From Photobacterium chitinilyticum (GTDB taxonomy: Bacteria > Pseudomonadota > Gammaproteobacteria > Enterobacterales > Vibrionaceae), in contig NZ_RJLM01000002.1 in the NCBI RefSeq assembly GCF_004104355.1, positions 63,168 to 127,167 on the forward strand: DNA of 64,000 nucleotides, in the 5' to 3' direction. Below, piece after piece: positions 27,570 through 37,785 of this stretch. Below the pieces are notes generated by a model that did not search any database, had not been told where the DNA came from, and saw only the letters and a list, made by a program, of their open reading frames with translations. Numbering within the stretch: the stretch's first letter is position 1; the number at the start of each line of letters is the position of its first letter. The translations under genes were made by a program, and so were the position numbers.

Positions 27570-27767
27570 TTAGATATCCTCATATATTTGATCTGCCTTC
27601 AATTTCATTTGATAGATATGTAGATATCGTCTCGGTTTATGAGAATTGCGTGCTGTATCCTCGGCAAAATCGATATTGAATAAATGCTCAACTTGCATTT
27701 TAAACACAGTTGTCATCGAACCCATGAGCGGATTTTTCGATTTTGCAATATTCGACTGATCATTCAT
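27570..27767 (-). CDS. Possible small protein (65 aa), uncertain
   Basis: A 65-codon frame (MNDQSNIAKSKNPLMGSMTT at the start) lies alone in the 538-bp gap between the TetR and chemoreceptor genes. An AGAGG lies about 11 bases before the ATG. The product is hydrophilic with no recognised motif. It could be a real small gene or chance; nothing else is seen in the gap apart from the palindrome at 27354. Confidence 0.3.
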   Translation of the reverse strand: MNDQSNIAKSKNPLMGSMTTVFKMQVEHLFNIDFAEDTARNSHKPRRYLHIYQMKLKADQIYEDI

Positions 27768-27868
27768 GAAAACTAATGCCTCTAAAATATATCGTTATCT
27801 CTTAAGATCCTATCTATGGCCATCTTAAGGAACTGTCATTTAATAAAGCCATCGAAAGGAGTGTAAAA

Positions 27869-29776
27869 GTGAAGCTAACGATAAGAAATAAAGCGATACT
27901 GGCTACAGTATCTGCCGCTTTAGTGATCATTGCTGCGATGGGAACGTATTCCTTTAACTCGAGTTGGAACATACTGATCGACAAAACATTTCAGCGTGAG
28001 TTGCCCGCAGTCTTGGGAGAGGTGAGCAACGATTTAAATGCTCAACTCAACGTCCCCGTCACAGCTTCACAAGTTATCGCCCTATCCCCTCTTTTTACCC
28101 AATATTCAAGCAATAGCTCCAAGCAAGAAATTTCAGCGTACCTTTCCGAGGTGAGGACTGAATTTAATGCCATCACCTCTTACTTTATTTCGGACGAGGA
28201 TAAGACCTACTATACCCCAGCCGGAATATTGAAAACGATGAGCGCCACCGGCGCAGCAGATCAATGGTTTCACCAATTCATGAAATCAAACAAACCCTTT
28301 GAGCTATCTATTGATACAGAAGGTGCAACAGGCATCCCAACGATGTTTGTTAACTATGCCGTCATGCGCAATGGCCGTCGGATAGGTGTCGCCGGTATCG
28401 GACTCACCCTCGACAAGGTTACCGAACTTATTAGCCAGTTTCGTATAGGTGAAAGCGGTATCGTCTTTCTGGCCGACGATAAAGGTATAATCAAAGTTCA
28501 CCCTCAAAAACAGCTTGTTGGGCAATCACTTTCCGTTCTGGGCATAAACAACTTTCAATCCTTTCTCGGAACAAAAGAGTCCACAGTACGAGAATTAGAG
28601 CTTGCCGGTAGTCCACAGATAGTTGGTAGCAAGGCATTGCCGGGAATAGGCTGGACGCTGATCACCCAGTTGCCAAGGCAAGAAGTATTGGCCTACCTAA
28701 ACAGCTTTAGCCTAAACATGATCATTATGGGGCTGGTCATCGCAGCGATATTTATTCCTCTCTCTGCCTGGTCAATCAACCGACTGCTTTCGCCTTTCGT
28801 GCATGTTGCCCTGCTATTGGAAAATATTGGCAAAGGTGGCGGCGATTTAACCCAAAGGCTAGATGATTCTCGTCATGATGAAGTCGGACAAATCGCCAGA
28901 GGATACAACCAGTTTGTGCAATACCTCAGCGAGTTGCTCCAAAATATATCTGATACCGAAAAAGAGATTTCGTCTTCGATTCAGAGTGTCGACCAGCTTG
29001 CCTGCTCGATGGAACAAGAAATCAAGCAACAGACAAGCAAAATAGAACAAGTTGCCACCGCAATACACGAAATGGGAGCGAGCTCGGACGAAGTAGCCCA
29101 AAGTGCCAATGGTGCAGCTACCAGTGCTGCTGCAGCCTCCGATGCGATATCAACAGGCCATCAGTCTGTTACCGCAACCTATGAAAGTGTCGAAAACATG
29201 AACAAACAACTGAGCGATACAGATGAGGTTGTGGCCCAGTTAGCTCAGGACGCCAATTCCATTGATACCGTACTTGATGTCATTAGCGGGGTATCAGAGC
29301 AGACCAATCTCCTTGCACTCAATGCCGCTATTGAAGCCGCCCGAGCCGGTGAGCAGGGACGTGGGTTCGCCGTCGTAGCAGATGAAGTCAGAACTCTGGC
29401 GTCAAGAAGCCAACAATCGACGGAAGAGATCCGCGTCATTATTGATCAACTGCAAAAACGTACCGATGCGGTAGTCAACGCGATAGCAACAAGTTCAGAT
29501 CTCGGAAAAACCTGTCAGACCGAAGCTTCTCACTCAGAGCAACAGCTCACCGCAATTTCGACCAATGTCAGCGAAATGAATGCAATCAACATGCAAATCG
29601 CCTCCGCGACAAACCAGCAATCAAGTGTAATTAATGAGATATCTCCTCACGTCACCAGTATTGCAGAAATTGCCCATCAAAGTGACGCCATGGTTGAGCA
29701 GACAGCAAGAGATTGCCATCAGTTAAAACAGAAAGCCGATCACCTCTCAAGCTTGGTGAGTCAGTTTAAGTTTTAA
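27869..29776 (+). CDS. Methyl-accepting chemotaxis protein (periplasmic Cache-type sensor)
   Basis: 635 residues from GTG 27869, preceded by AAAGGAG. TM1 is at about 9-27, then a periplasmic double-Cache-like domain (about 35-275), TM2 at about 282-303, HAMP ([20 protein letters not shown]) and a signalling domain with the tip [21 protein letters not shown] (about 478-498). The sensor lacks the amino-acid motif seen in the receptor at 42312. It contains [17 protein letters not shown] and [20 protein letters not shown], typical of a second Vibrio-style Cache group with unknown ligand. No CheR-binding pentapeptide is seen at the end (SQFKF). A strong terminator follows. Confidence 0.9.
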   Translation: MKLTIRNKAILATVSAALVIIAAMGTYSFNSSWNILIDKTFQRELPAVLGEVSNDLNAQLNVPVTASQVIALSPLFTQYSSNSSKQEISAYLSEVRTEFNAITSYFISDEDKTYYTPAGILKTMSATGAADQWFHQFMKSNKPFELSIDTEGATGIPTMFVNYAVMRNGRRIGVAGIGLTLDKVTELISQFRIGESGIVFLADDKGIIKVHPQKQLVGQSLSVLGINNFQSFLGTKESTVRELELAGSPQIVGSKALPGIGWTLITQLPRQEVLAYLNSFSLNMIIMGLVIAAIFIPLSAWSINRLLSPFVHVALLLENIGKGGGDLTQRLDDSRHDEVGQIARGYNQFVQYLSELLQNISDTEKEISSSIQSVDQLACSMEQEIKQQTSKIEQVATAIHEMGASSDEVAQSANGAATSAAAASDAISTGHQSVTATYESVENMNKQLSDTDEVVAQLAQDANSIDTVLDVISGVSEQTNLLALNAAIEAARAGEQGRGFAVVADEVRTLASRSQQSTEEIRVIIDQLQKRTDAVVNAIATSSDLGKTCQTEASHSEQQLTAISTNVSEMNAINMQIASATNQQSSVINEISPHVTSIAEIAHQSDAMVEQTARDCHQLKQKADHLSSLVSQFKF

Positions 29777-29787
29777 TTTATGAAAAA

Positions 29788-29814
29788 GCCCCCAAATCAA
29801 TTGGGGGCCTTTTC
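29788..29814 (+). terminator. Rho-independent terminator of the chemoreceptor gene
   Basis: Stem GCCCCCAA / TTGGGGGC with loop ATCAA, followed by CTTTT; the A-run before the stem may allow function on both strands. Confidence 0.88.
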
Positions 29815-29921
29815 ATCATCCTAGTAAGTTTTATAGATTAATGTGCTATTGATCAAAAAACACTTCTGTTCAAAAAACGTTATTGGTCAAATATCATTAT
29901 TAACCAAAATTTATTAATCCA

Positions 29922-30179
29922 TTATTTTTTTCTGAGTTCAGCTAACCCATCTACACCAGACTTGGCGACGGTCTTACCAAGGTCACTTAAATCCACGCCT
30001 TCCTCATCATAATTAAAGAAGTAGAGCATTGCGTTTCCAAATATCGCAACGGCACAGCAGGCCATTACAATCATCGGTACCAATCCCAGCAAATCCAATT
30101 CTAATAAAACAAAGCAAACAACCATTACACTGGCATTCATCGCCATTGCGAATAATTTCTTTTTCTTATATTGAGTCAT
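29922..30179 (-). CDS. Small two-TM inner-membrane protein
   Basis: 85 residues from ATG 30179 (MTQYKKKKLFAMAMNASVMV), preceded by GAGGT. The longer frame to 30206 overlaps the ribosome site and is rejected. Two hydrophobic helices (about 12-32 and 34-55) are followed by an acidic tail (NYDEEGVDLSDLGKTVAKSG). It is not recognised; length and tail suggest a small membrane protein. It lies 46 bp after the RND permease stop, so it could be co-transcribed with the efflux genes. Confidence 0.65.
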   Translation of the reverse strand: MTQYKKKKLFAMAMNASVMVVCFVLLELDLLGLVPMIVMACCAVAIFGNAMLYFFNYDEEGVDLSDLGKTVAKSGVDGLAELRKK

Positions 30180-30251
30180 GATCAAACCTCGGTGCTTATT
30201 CAGCACTTTTTATTACCTAGCAATATATAAGCAATGAATATCATAGAGGTT

Positions 30252-33200
30252 TTACGCAAATGTCGACTCAGCTCTCATTTGTAGTGTTTCCTCTGTGTCA
30301 GCTCTGTTTATTTCTCGGCTAAAAAACGTCAGGTACATGCACGGGATCACGATAAGTACGACGGGCAATGAAAACAATAAGCCATAGCCCAATGTAAGTG
30401 ACATCGGCCCCATGTAGACATCGGTTCCACCAACCCCATAAGCGAGGGGAAGCAATCCAGCAACAGTTGTCATTGATGTCAGAACAATCGGCCTCAATCT
30501 GCTTGTAGATGCTTCAATTATCGCTTCCAACACCACCACGCCTTCAGCTCTCAGTTCATTGATTCGGTTGATCAGTACCAACGAGTTATTCACCACAACC
30601 CCTGTCATCCCGAGAACACCAATCAGCGCAAAGAGTGACAATGGCTGCATGTGGACAAACAGCGCCATCAATGAAGCAGCAATTGCAAACGGGATCACCG
30701 TCATCACCAACATAGGTTGCAGCAAAGATCCGAACATAACAGCCAATACGAAATAAATCCCGATAATTGCCGCCGGAAAGGCAACAACAAAGCCACTCAT
30801 GGTTTCATTGGTACTTTCGGCTTCACCGCCTATTTCTAGTTTTATATTAGCCGGCATTATGCCTTCAAGCGCTTGTGTCAGCGTTTGACTAATCATATTT
30901 GGCGTGAGCTCTTGATCGATAATTTGTGCCGTTACAATGACCTGGCGCTCACCATTGTAATGCTGGATCTGGCGCGGTACATCGATACGCTCAACTTTCG
31001 CCAGCCGACTAAGCGGCACCTGCGAGCCATTTGCCGTATATATTTTAGTTGTACTGAGGCGGCGAATATTACGATATTCCGCATCCATGAGAACACGCAT
31101 CTCAACTTCCTGATCTCCCAGCCAGGTCGACGTTACTGTCTCACCTTCAAAAGCAATGCGTAGCGTGGTCGCCAAATCAGCCACTGTCAGGTTGTAACGA
31201 GCTAACCATTCGTACTGGGGAACGATTTGCAACTGAGGATCTTGCAGTGCTTCGGTATTGGTCACTTTACTGAGGCCTGACTGTTGATTTAGCCACTCCG
31301 TCACCAGCGCAACCGCTTCATCACGATCCTGCTGTTTCCCTCCAAGTACTCGTACTTCAACAGGTTCCCCGGGAGGGGGGCCGCCAGCATCAATCGACAG
31401 CTTGACGAAAGCCAATTCCGCAACATTCTCTAACTGTGTATTTAATTCAAGCAGGATATCCTCGGCACTGCGTTCACGCTGTTCAAAACTTGATAATACA
31501 ATCAACCCCGTTGTCGCCGGACTACTAAAGGTAAGCTGATAGCTGACCAGCTCATTCTCGGGCAAAGACAGAATAGCCTGTTCAAGTAAGACATGCGCGG
31601 CTCTTACATCTTCGAGTGGTGTTCCCGGTATTACCTCGGTATACACTTCAATATATTTTGCCGATTCAGAAGGGAAAATATCTAACTTCAGTGTCGTTAC
31701 CAGCCAACCGCTTAGACCGAGTATTAGCAGTGCGACAAACAATACGCTCTTTTTATAGTTCAGGCAGCGCGTAAGCAACCGGGTGTAGACCGACATGACA
31801 GACTGAAAACGATCTGGCTGGGAAGCCTTCTGCTCTGTATCTTTCAGTGAGTCGGCCAAGTGTGCTGGCAGGGTGAACGTACATTCCGCAAGCGAGAACA
31901 GCAGCGCGGCAATCACCGTTAATGGGATCACTACTATCGCCTTACCCATTGTTCCCGGAATAAAGAACATCGGGATGAAGACCAACGCCGTAGTCGTCAG
32001 GCTCGCCATTATGGGCTTAAGCACCTTTTGGGTTCCGTCGATCGCGGCTTCTAAGGCCTTTTTCCCTTTTTCTTTCTCTTGATAAATACTCTCGGCAATA
32101 ATCACCGAGTCATCCACAATAATGCCGATAACCAGCAATAGCGCTGACAGAGTAATACTGTCGAGATTCATGCCCAAAGCGGGCAAGATTGCCATCACAC
32201 CTAGTACGCAGAACGGGATAGATACCGAGACCCAAAAAGCAATTTGTCGCTTCAGGATAAAACTCAACACCAACAGCACCAATATCAACCCGATACCACC
32301 GTTAATCGAGACAATTGAGAACTTGTCGCTCATATCATCAGCCAGATTCAAGCCAATTTCAAAACGATATTGGTCACCCAAACGCTGCTGCTCGGTAGCA
32401 ATAAGTGTCTTGATATTATTAACGGTGGCAATAATGTCGGCACTGGCGCTATTAGTAACACTGAACAAAATAGCCGGCTGACCATTGATCACCGCTTTCT
32501 CGGTCGCTTTCTCGAAGGTATCGGTCATCGTGGCAATATCAGACAGTCGAACCAAGCCTCCCGTCGGCAATACCTTGATCACCAGTTGGCCGAGCTCTTC
32601 CACCGACTGTATTTGAGTCATGGTCACAAGACGCTGCTCGCTATTCCAAGACTCCACCACACCGCCGGACAGCGACAGGTTTCGGCTGTTCACCGCGTTG
32701 ATCACGTCATCAAACGTCAGTTGGTAGCGACTCACTTTTTCAGGATCGACTTCTATCCAAAACTCGCGTTCGCTAAAGCCCGTCATTGTCACGCTACCCA
32801 CACCGGAAAGGCTTTTTAGCGACTTTTCAAGTGTTCGGGCATAAGGTTGCAGGCTCGCATAATCGCCGTCATGGCTTACACCAAAAGTCAGTACTTCGAA
32901 CGAAGATGTACCGCGCTGTTCGACAACTGGCGGGTTGGTAATATCCTTAGGTAGGCCCTTAACACGATCGACCGCTTGCTGAATATCGCGCAGCACTTTG
33001 GCAATATCAGCCGCTTCATCCACCTCGATAGATATATGAGAGACGCCTTCTGTCGATTGCGACGAATATTTTCTGATCCCCTGAACTGACTTAAGCTCTT
33101 TTTCGATTTGGTTGGTAATATTTAGCTCAATATCCTGTGCCGTGGCACCAGGGTATTGCGTTGTTATATCAACTTCTTCAAAGGCAATATCAGGAAGCTC

Positions 33201-33308
33201 CTGAAGCTTCAACATGCTCAGCGAGGCCAGACCGATCATTAACACCATCATCGTCAAAATGCGGGCGAGAAAACTCCTACGGGAAAAATAAGCAATAAAA
33301 CCCTTCAT
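30252..33308 (-). CDS. RND efflux permease (AcrB/MexB superfamily)
   Basis: 1018 residues with the RND layout: TM1 near 15-33, a large periplasmic loop, TM2-6 (about 335-480), a second loop, TM7-12 (about 520-540 and 845-1000). The TM4 proton-relay pair is present in LVIGIIVDDSVIIAE. The start MKGFIAYFSRRSFLARI and motif PGATAQDIE match the multidrug/hydrophobe exporter group. It would use the proton gradient to expel substrates through a periplasmic adaptor and an outer-membrane channel. No outer-membrane factor is encoded nearby. It starts 11 bp after the adaptor gene and is divergent from a two-component system. Confidence 0.92.
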   Translation of the reverse strand: MKGFIAYFSRRSFLARILTMMVLMIGLASLSMLKLQELPDIAFEEVDITTQYPGATAQDIELNITNQIEKELKSVQGIRKYSSQSTEGVSHISIEVDEAADIAKVLRDIQQAVDRVKGLPKDITNPPVVEQRGTSSFEVLTFGVSHDGDYASLQPYARTLEKSLKSLSGVGSVTMTGFSEREFWIEVDPEKVSRYQLTFDDVINAVNSRNLSLSGGVVESWNSEQRLVTMTQIQSVEELGQLVIKVLPTGGLVRLSDIATMTDTFEKATEKAVINGQPAILFSVTNSASADIIATVNNIKTLIATEQQRLGDQYRFEIGLNLADDMSDKFSIVSINGGIGLILVLLVLSFILKRQIAFWVSVSIPFCVLGVMAILPALGMNLDSITLSALLLVIGIIVDDSVIIAESIYQEKEKGKKALEAAIDGTQKVLKPIMASLTTTALVFIPMFFIPGTMGKAIVVIPLTVIAALLFSLAECTFTLPAHLADSLKDTEQKASQPDRFQSVMSVYTRLLTRCLNYKKSVLFVALLILGLSGWLVTTLKLDIFPSESAKYIEVYTEVIPGTPLEDVRAAHVLLEQAILSLPENELVSYQLTFSSPATTGLIVLSSFEQRERSAEDILLELNTQLENVAELAFVKLSIDAGGPPPGEPVEVRVLGGKQQDRDEAVALVTEWLNQQSGLSKVTNTEALQDPQLQIVPQYEWLARYNLTVADLATTLRIAFEGETVTSTWLGDQEVEMRVLMDAEYRNIRRLSTTKIYTANGSQVPLSRLAKVERIDVPRQIQHYNGERQVIVTAQIIDQELTPNMISQTLTQALEGIMPANIKLEIGGEAESTNETMSGFVVAFPAAIIGIYFVLAVMFGSLLQPMLVMTVIPFAIAASLMALFVHMQPLSLFALIGVLGMTGVVVNNSLVLINRINELRAEGVVVLEAIIEASTSRLRPIVLTSMTTVAGLLPLAYGVGGTDVYMGPMSLTLGYGLLFSLPVVLIVIPCMYLTFFSREINRADTEETLQMRAESTFA

Positions 33309-33319
33309 GATCCTGCCCT

Positions 33320-34114
33320 TTAAGATTGGTTATTAGAATGTGTAAGGCTGCCAGTCAATGTTGTCGATGCATGTATCGACATACCCGGCTTAAACAGATG
33401 ATCGGGATTACTGATTTCCACCTCGACAGGGTAGGCAAAAGTGGCCGGATCAATTTCCACTCCGATTCGCTTGATTTGAGAACGAACCTTGTGATCAGGA
33501 TTGGCTTCTGCCCAGACTTCTACCTCTTGCCCGATACGGAGCTCTCCAATGTCATACTCGCTGGCTAACAAACGTACATTAAGCACATCAATATTGACGA
33601 CCTGATAAAGCAGATCGCCCTGATTCACCCAGGCACCGTCTTCTACTGAACGGTTGACAATGTAACCATCGATTTCGGCACTCACTCGAGTACTTCCCAA
33701 ATCCAACTGGGCTTTCTGAAGTTCTATTTGTGCCAGAGCCACCGCAGCCTTGGCGGCATCAAAATCGGCGGCGGCAATATCTAGCTCGTTCTGTGACAGG
33801 CTGTTTTTGTTTCTCAATTCGTTATAACGGTTGTAGAGAGACTGTTTGATTGTCAGATCAGCCTTAACCAAAGCGAGGTTGGCTTTTTGCTTGCTAATTT
33901 CCAGTTCAAAATCCTGCGCCTTAATTTCTGCAAGCACACTGCCAACGGACACGATAGAACCAGTTTCAAAATCTGCCGATTCAACCATACCGCTAACTTC
34001 AGACACCACACTAACCATGCTTTTGCTTTTGGTGTGACCAATAAGATCCACAGCCAACGACGAAGTTGATAGCAAGGCTCCTGTTAACCCAATAGCAATC
34101 AAACTATTTTTCAT
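33320..34114 (-). CDS. RND periplasmic adaptor (membrane fusion protein)
   Basis: 264 residues from ATG 34114, seven bases after AGGAG; the TTG start five codons earlier is the ribosome site itself. A signal peptide (MKNSLIAIGLTGALLSTSSLA) is followed by a lipoyl/barrel-sandwich part (SGMVESADFETGSIVSVGSV), an alpha-hairpin (about 85-150, LVKADLTIKQSLYNRYNELR) and a beta-barrel (VNIDVLNVRLLASEYDIGEL). It is short for the family (usually 350-400), lacking a full membrane-proximal domain. It bridges the RND permease to an outer-membrane channel. Confidence 0.88.
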   Translation of the reverse strand: MKNSLIAIGLTGALLSTSSLAVDLIGHTKSKSMVSVVSEVSGMVESADFETGSIVSVGSVLAEIKAQDFELEISKQKANLALVKADLTIKQSLYNRYNELRNKNSLSQNELDIAAADFDAAKAAVALAQIELQKAQLDLGSTRVSAEIDGYIVNRSVEDGAWVNQGDLLYQVVNIDVLNVRLLASEYDIGELRIGQEVEVWAEANPDHKVRSQIKRIGVEIDPATFAYPVEVEISNPDHLFKPGMSIHASTTLTGSLTHSNNQS

Positions 34115-34159
34115 GACGATACTCCTCAACTGTTAATGCGTTTAGTCTGACGGCAGGAA

Positions 34160-34202
34160 TGTCGAGTTTTTGTCAAATGCACGAATTGACAAAAATTCGA
34201 CA
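34160..34202. promoter_or_regulatory. 43-bp inverted repeat between RND and two-component genes
   Basis: Arms TGTCGAGTTTTTGTCAA and TTGACAAAAATTCGACA (one mismatch) surround nine bases. It is centred between the divergent starts at 34114 and 34250 and is a likely site for the adjacent response regulator. Confidence 0.7.
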
Positions 34203-34249
34203 GAAAGTTGCTACCATAGAGAACAAAGACCATCGACTCCCGAGGCAAC

Positions 34250-34930
34250 ATGCTGACTGACAAACAAATATTGATTGTTGAAGATAACGACGAATTACAG
34301 GGGATTTTGGCCGATTTTCTGGAAGTTAAAGGCGCGGAAGTCGATTTTGCCGATAACGGCGAGCTTGGCCTAAAGCTCGCAATCGAGAATGAGTTCGATG
34401 CGATTATTCTTGATGTGATGATGCCGAAGAAAGACGGTTGGCAGGTCGCAAGGGAACTCAGGGATCAAGGCTGTACCACACCAATCTTGATGCTAACCGC
34501 TCTTAACGGTAAGAGTGATTTACTTAAAGGCTATCAAAGCGGCATCGATGACTTTGTTACCAAACCCTTTGATTTTCAGGAACTGGAAGTTCGCTTGGCG
34601 GCGATCATCAAGCGCTACCGTGGTGAGGTTGCCAGTGCAATCATTCAATTCGGCGACTTGAAAATTGACCAAAACTCGCACCGGATAACGCGTAACAATA
34701 CCGAGTTAACCGTCACCCCGGTGATGTATCAAATACTGGTCAAGCTCGTCAAAGCGGCCCCTGAAGTTGTCTCGCGCGAAGCGCTAATCCAAGCGGTTTG
34801 GGGCGATGAGTCACCCGACAAAGATCTCCTGCGTGGCCATATTTATTTACTGCGTAGCGTACTGGACAAGCCTTTTGAGAAAGCAATGTTGGTAACGGTT
34901 CCTAAATTTGGCTTCAGGCTGGAAGGATAG
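34250..34930 (+). CDS. OmpR/PhoB-family response regulator
   Basis: 226 residues. The receiver domain (1-118) has the acidic pair ED (11-12), the phosphoacceptor Asp55 in ILDVMMPKKDG, a conserved LTA (83-85) and Lys106 in TKPFDF. The winged-helix domain (about 128-225) has TVTPVMYQILVKL and LLRGHIYLLRSVLDK. It is divergent from the RND operon and followed after five bases by its sensor kinase, so it probably controls the pump genes through the inverted repeat at 34160-34202. Confidence 0.92.
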   Translation: MLTDKQILIVEDNDELQGILADFLEVKGAEVDFADNGELGLKLAIENEFDAIILDVMMPKKDGWQVARELRDQGCTTPILMLTALNGKSDLLKGYQSGIDDFVTKPFDFQELEVRLAAIIKRYRGEVASAIIQFGDLKIDQNSHRITRNNTELTVTPVMYQILVKLVKAAPEVVSREALIQAVWGDESPDKDLLRGHIYLLRSVLDKPFEKAMLVTVPKFGFRLEG

Positions 34931-34935
34931 ACCAG

Positions 34936-36195
34936 ATGTTCAAATCGGTTCGCGGCAACGCGATTAAACACGTCAAAGCCCGATTGCTATTTATTTTTTC
35001 AACAATTGCATTGATTTCGTCCTTTCTGGTCTTTTTTCCTTTCTCTATGTACTTAGTGCTCAATGAAGATAACCAGATAGCCCAACATCTGGTGTCCTTC
35101 AAACAAATTGCCACAAAGCATTACACCTTGGAACAAAATGATTTCGCTCAGCTTAGTCCTAATGTAAGCGCCTACTACAACCAAGAAGCCCTGCCGGACA
35201 GAATCAAAAAGCTGATACCTTTGGCAGAAAATGATATCACCCGGCATCGTTCGTTTTTCTCGGATGGTTTTGTCGTTTTCCACTCGAGTTTCACCGATCT
35301 CCAAGGTAAACAAATTCCCCTCTACCTGACGATTGATGCACGAGCGATGGAGTTTGGCGATGATGGCTGGGACGTGCTTTTACTGATATCGTTCGCGCTA
35401 ATGATTTTCTTGATTACATTTTTGCGCTTTTCCCTCCGTCGAGTATTCGATGGCTTAATGTCGCCAATCACTGAACTCAGCCACCAGCTACAACATAACC
35501 CAAACGACAACTTTGCAGTATCGGATCGTTCAATTGACGAGTTGCAAACCCTCACCAGGCATTTGAATGAATACAAACAAATGAAAGAGCGCCTCGCCAA
35601 ACAGGAGCTGATGTTTGCCAAGTATGCAAGCCACGAACTGAAAACCCCCATCGCCATCGTGCTAGGGGCAGCCAACCTCCAAGGAATGAAAGATGATCCT
35701 GTTTTTCAGGCCAAACAGCGGGAACGCATTCTCATCGCGGCCACCAATATGCATGCAACCGTTGAAGTACTCCTGAATATCGTAAAGCAGGAGAATGCCA
35801 ACGAAGCTAATGCTATGCGGACGGTCAGTGAAAACGAAATATCACAGGATAAGTTTCGCACTAAACTCAGCGATGGAGTCGAGCTGAGGTTTTTGATTGA
35901 ACCCGATACCCAAACCAACATGCCGGAACCGGTACTGCACATGATCATCAAAAACCTTGTAAACAACGCCATTCGCTTTACCCCGAAGGGACGAATAACC
36001 GTCCATATTGATAGCAATGCAGTCAGCGTAACAGACACCGGGTGTGGCCTGATAGGCAACACCGAGACCGAGCACGGTTTGGGGCTACTTATCGTCAGGC
36101 GGCTATGCCAAAGCTATGGCTGGGAATTTGAGCTAAGGCAGAATCCAGAACAGGGTTGTACGGCAGAGTTAAATTTGCTGCCGATATCAAACTAA
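34936..36195 (+). CDS. Sensor histidine kinase
   Basis: 419 residues. TM1 is at about 15-38, a short periplasmic domain at about 40-148 (no recognised sensor fold), TM2 at about 149-166 and then a linker. The H-box is YASHELKTPIAIVLG (His about 233), the N-box NLVNNAIRFTP (about 337-347), G1 DTGCGL and G2 HGLGLLIVRRL. The pump-regulating partner of the response regulator is encoded just upstream. The signal is presumably a membrane or envelope stress or a pump substrate; not determined. Confidence 0.9.
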   Translation: MFKSVRGNAIKHVKARLLFIFSTIALISSFLVFFPFSMYLVLNEDNQIAQHLVSFKQIATKHYTLEQNDFAQLSPNVSAYYNQEALPDRIKKLIPLAENDITRHRSFFSDGFVVFHSSFTDLQGKQIPLYLTIDARAMEFGDDGWDVLLLISFALMIFLITFLRFSLRRVFDGLMSPITELSHQLQHNPNDNFAVSDRSIDELQTLTRHLNEYKQMKERLAKQELMFAKYASHELKTPIAIVLGAANLQGMKDDPVFQAKQRERILIAATNMHATVEVLLNIVKQENANEANAMRTVSENEISQDKFRTKLSDGVELRFLIEPDTQTNMPEPVLHMIIKNLVNNAIRFTPKGRITVHIDSNAVSVTDTGCGLIGNTETEHGLGLLIVRRLCQSYGWEFELRQNPEQGCTAELNLLPISN

Positions 36196-36226
36196 TTAGC
36201 TATGACTTTGATATAGCTTTATGGTG

Positions 36227-36250
36227 AAAAAAGCCAGCCGCAGGGCTGGC
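36227..36250 (-). terminator. Rho-independent terminator of the DUF4397 gene
   Basis: On the minus strand GCCAGCC / GGCTGGC with a short loop, followed by TTTTTT. It may also end the kinase transcript. Confidence 0.8.
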
Positions 36251-36283
36251 AAAGGTTGGCTCGTACACAGAACACAAACAAGG

Positions 36284-37627
36284 TTATGGTGCTGAATTAT
36301 CAACATTGAGCATCAGGCCGCCCGCGAAGTCATCCGTCGCCACCACAGAGTAGACACCACCGTCCTCGACCATGGCCATCGCTTCGACAGCCGGAGAAAA
36401 AGTGCCGTCGCTAGCCAAGATCACCGCCAAGAAATAGGTACCGGCAGGTACGTTCAGCGTCGCTGTATCTTTAAAATCAACACCCTTGATGACCGCCGTT
36501 GTTTCATCAAACACACCGTCTGCCGACGCATGGATATCAACTAAACCTAGATCACCTGCTGTCGGGCTTGCATGAACAACACGTACTTTCCCGTACAGTG
36601 CAACAGAGCGGAGATCTTCAGCAATAACCAAAGGCTCTATGGTCGAGTCGGTAACGCTATTTAGTTTACCGACGGCATAAATACTGGTCGTGGTTCCAGC
36701 CTCGATACTGGTATCAGGCGCATCAATAACCACTAAACTGTTGTCTATTGAAGCAGCAACGCTCAAGTCATAGCTATCGGGTTCAAGATCCAAGCTCCGA
36801 AACTCCCTAAAGGCAATCATAGTTAGGCCATCAACAGGCGAACCAGAAGCCAGCACATCAACCTCGGGAGCATCATCTACTGCATGCACCACCCTCACAG
36901 TGGCTTTTTCCTCTTTATTTCTCAAAATTGCTGCGCCTTCCCCATCAGCCACCAAGAGGTTAACGGGTGATACTGCGCCTCCGTCAACATTCGGTACCGC
37001 CGTGATCATTAAATCACTTCCCCCAGCCAGATCTAACTCGCCACTGTCAAACACAATACTTTTTTCACCAGCAAGAGTTACTCGAATTCGGTAAGTACCA
37101 GACGAAATAGTCACCGGTAAGTCAGGGCTATCGATCTTGAATTCAAGCCCGCCGACAGACGGCTCAACGCCGTCAATAGTCTCATCCGTTGCCAGGTAGA
37201 TGTCGACTCCAGACACATCAGGATGAGCATGCAGTACATCAATACGTACTTCACCGGCTTCAGGGCCGATACTCTCCCGGCTTAGCACGACAGGCTCAAT
37301 ATCAGCGGCACTATTCAATGCAATAATGTCGTACTGCATATCTGGCGCAAAATCCAGATTAGCCCCAATAACCTCGGTTTTCTCACCTCCGGCAAGCAGT
37401 GCCTCGACACCGATATTGTAAGTACCTTCCTCTAGATTCAAAAAGCCGCTCGCAACTTGATAATCCACTTCTTCCAGCCCATCAACCACTTTACCATTTA
37501 TCGTAATAGCAACCAGCGGAGCATCGCTACTGGCATGAGTCACACGTAACTGCGGTTCATCTTCAAGCAAACAGCCAGTTAATAACACTGTCGAACCTAA
37601 CACTAACGCTAACGAATTGGCTTTCAT
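36284..37627 (-). CDS. DUF4397-repeat lipoprotein
   Basis: 447 residues. The N-terminus is a lipoprotein signal with lipobox LLTGC (Cys19). The mature part contains four DUF4397-type beta-rich repeats, beginning near LRVTHASSDAPLVAI (about 27), VRIDVLHAHPDVSGVDIYLA (about 126), VRVVHAVDDAPEVDVLASG (about 242) and VRVVHASPTAGDLGLVDIHA (about 350). Members are envelope proteins of unknown function. No Asp follows Cys19 (CLLED), so outer-membrane sorting is expected. It is divergent from the LON-like/ECF/ChrR genes, a neighbourhood that suggests membership in that stress regulon; this is inference. Confidence 0.85.
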   Translation of the reverse strand: MKANSLALVLGSTVLLTGCLLEDEPQLRVTHASSDAPLVAITINGKVVDGLEEVDYQVASGFLNLEEGTYNIGVEALLAGGEKTEVIGANLDFAPDMQYDIIALNSAADIEPVVLSRESIGPEAGEVRIDVLHAHPDVSGVDIYLATDETIDGVEPSVGGLEFKIDSPDLPVTISSGTYRIRVTLAGEKSIVFDSGELDLAGGSDLMITAVPNVDGGAVSPVNLLVADGEGAAILRNKEEKATVRVVHAVDDAPEVDVLASGSPVDGLTMIAFREFRSLDLEPDSYDLSVAASIDNSLVVIDAPDTSIEAGTTTSIYAVGKLNSVTDSTIEPLVIAEDLRSVALYGKVRVVHASPTAGDLGLVDIHASADGVFDETTAVIKGVDFKDTATLNVPAGTYFLAVILASDGTFSPAVEAMAMVEDGGVYSVVATDDFAGGLMLNVDNSAP

Positions 37628-37678
37628 TCGAATACCCTCTTCCTGTTCATTGTTGGTCGGGATAAGTTACGAACAAGA

Positions 37679-37702
37679 ATATTGATTCGATCATCAATAT
37701 CT
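37679..37702. promoter_or_regulatory. Dyad in the DUF4397/LON-like divergent region
   Basis: AATATTGAT and ATCAATAT surround TCGATC in the 158-bp gap between the divergent genes. It could be an operator; the binding protein is unknown. Confidence 0.4.
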
Positions 37703-37785
37703 GGGGATATTCTTATATCCGGCGATAGGCCAATAATTTCACAGGCATTTTTATTTCAGTCATCTAAATCATCAATTGGTGCGTA

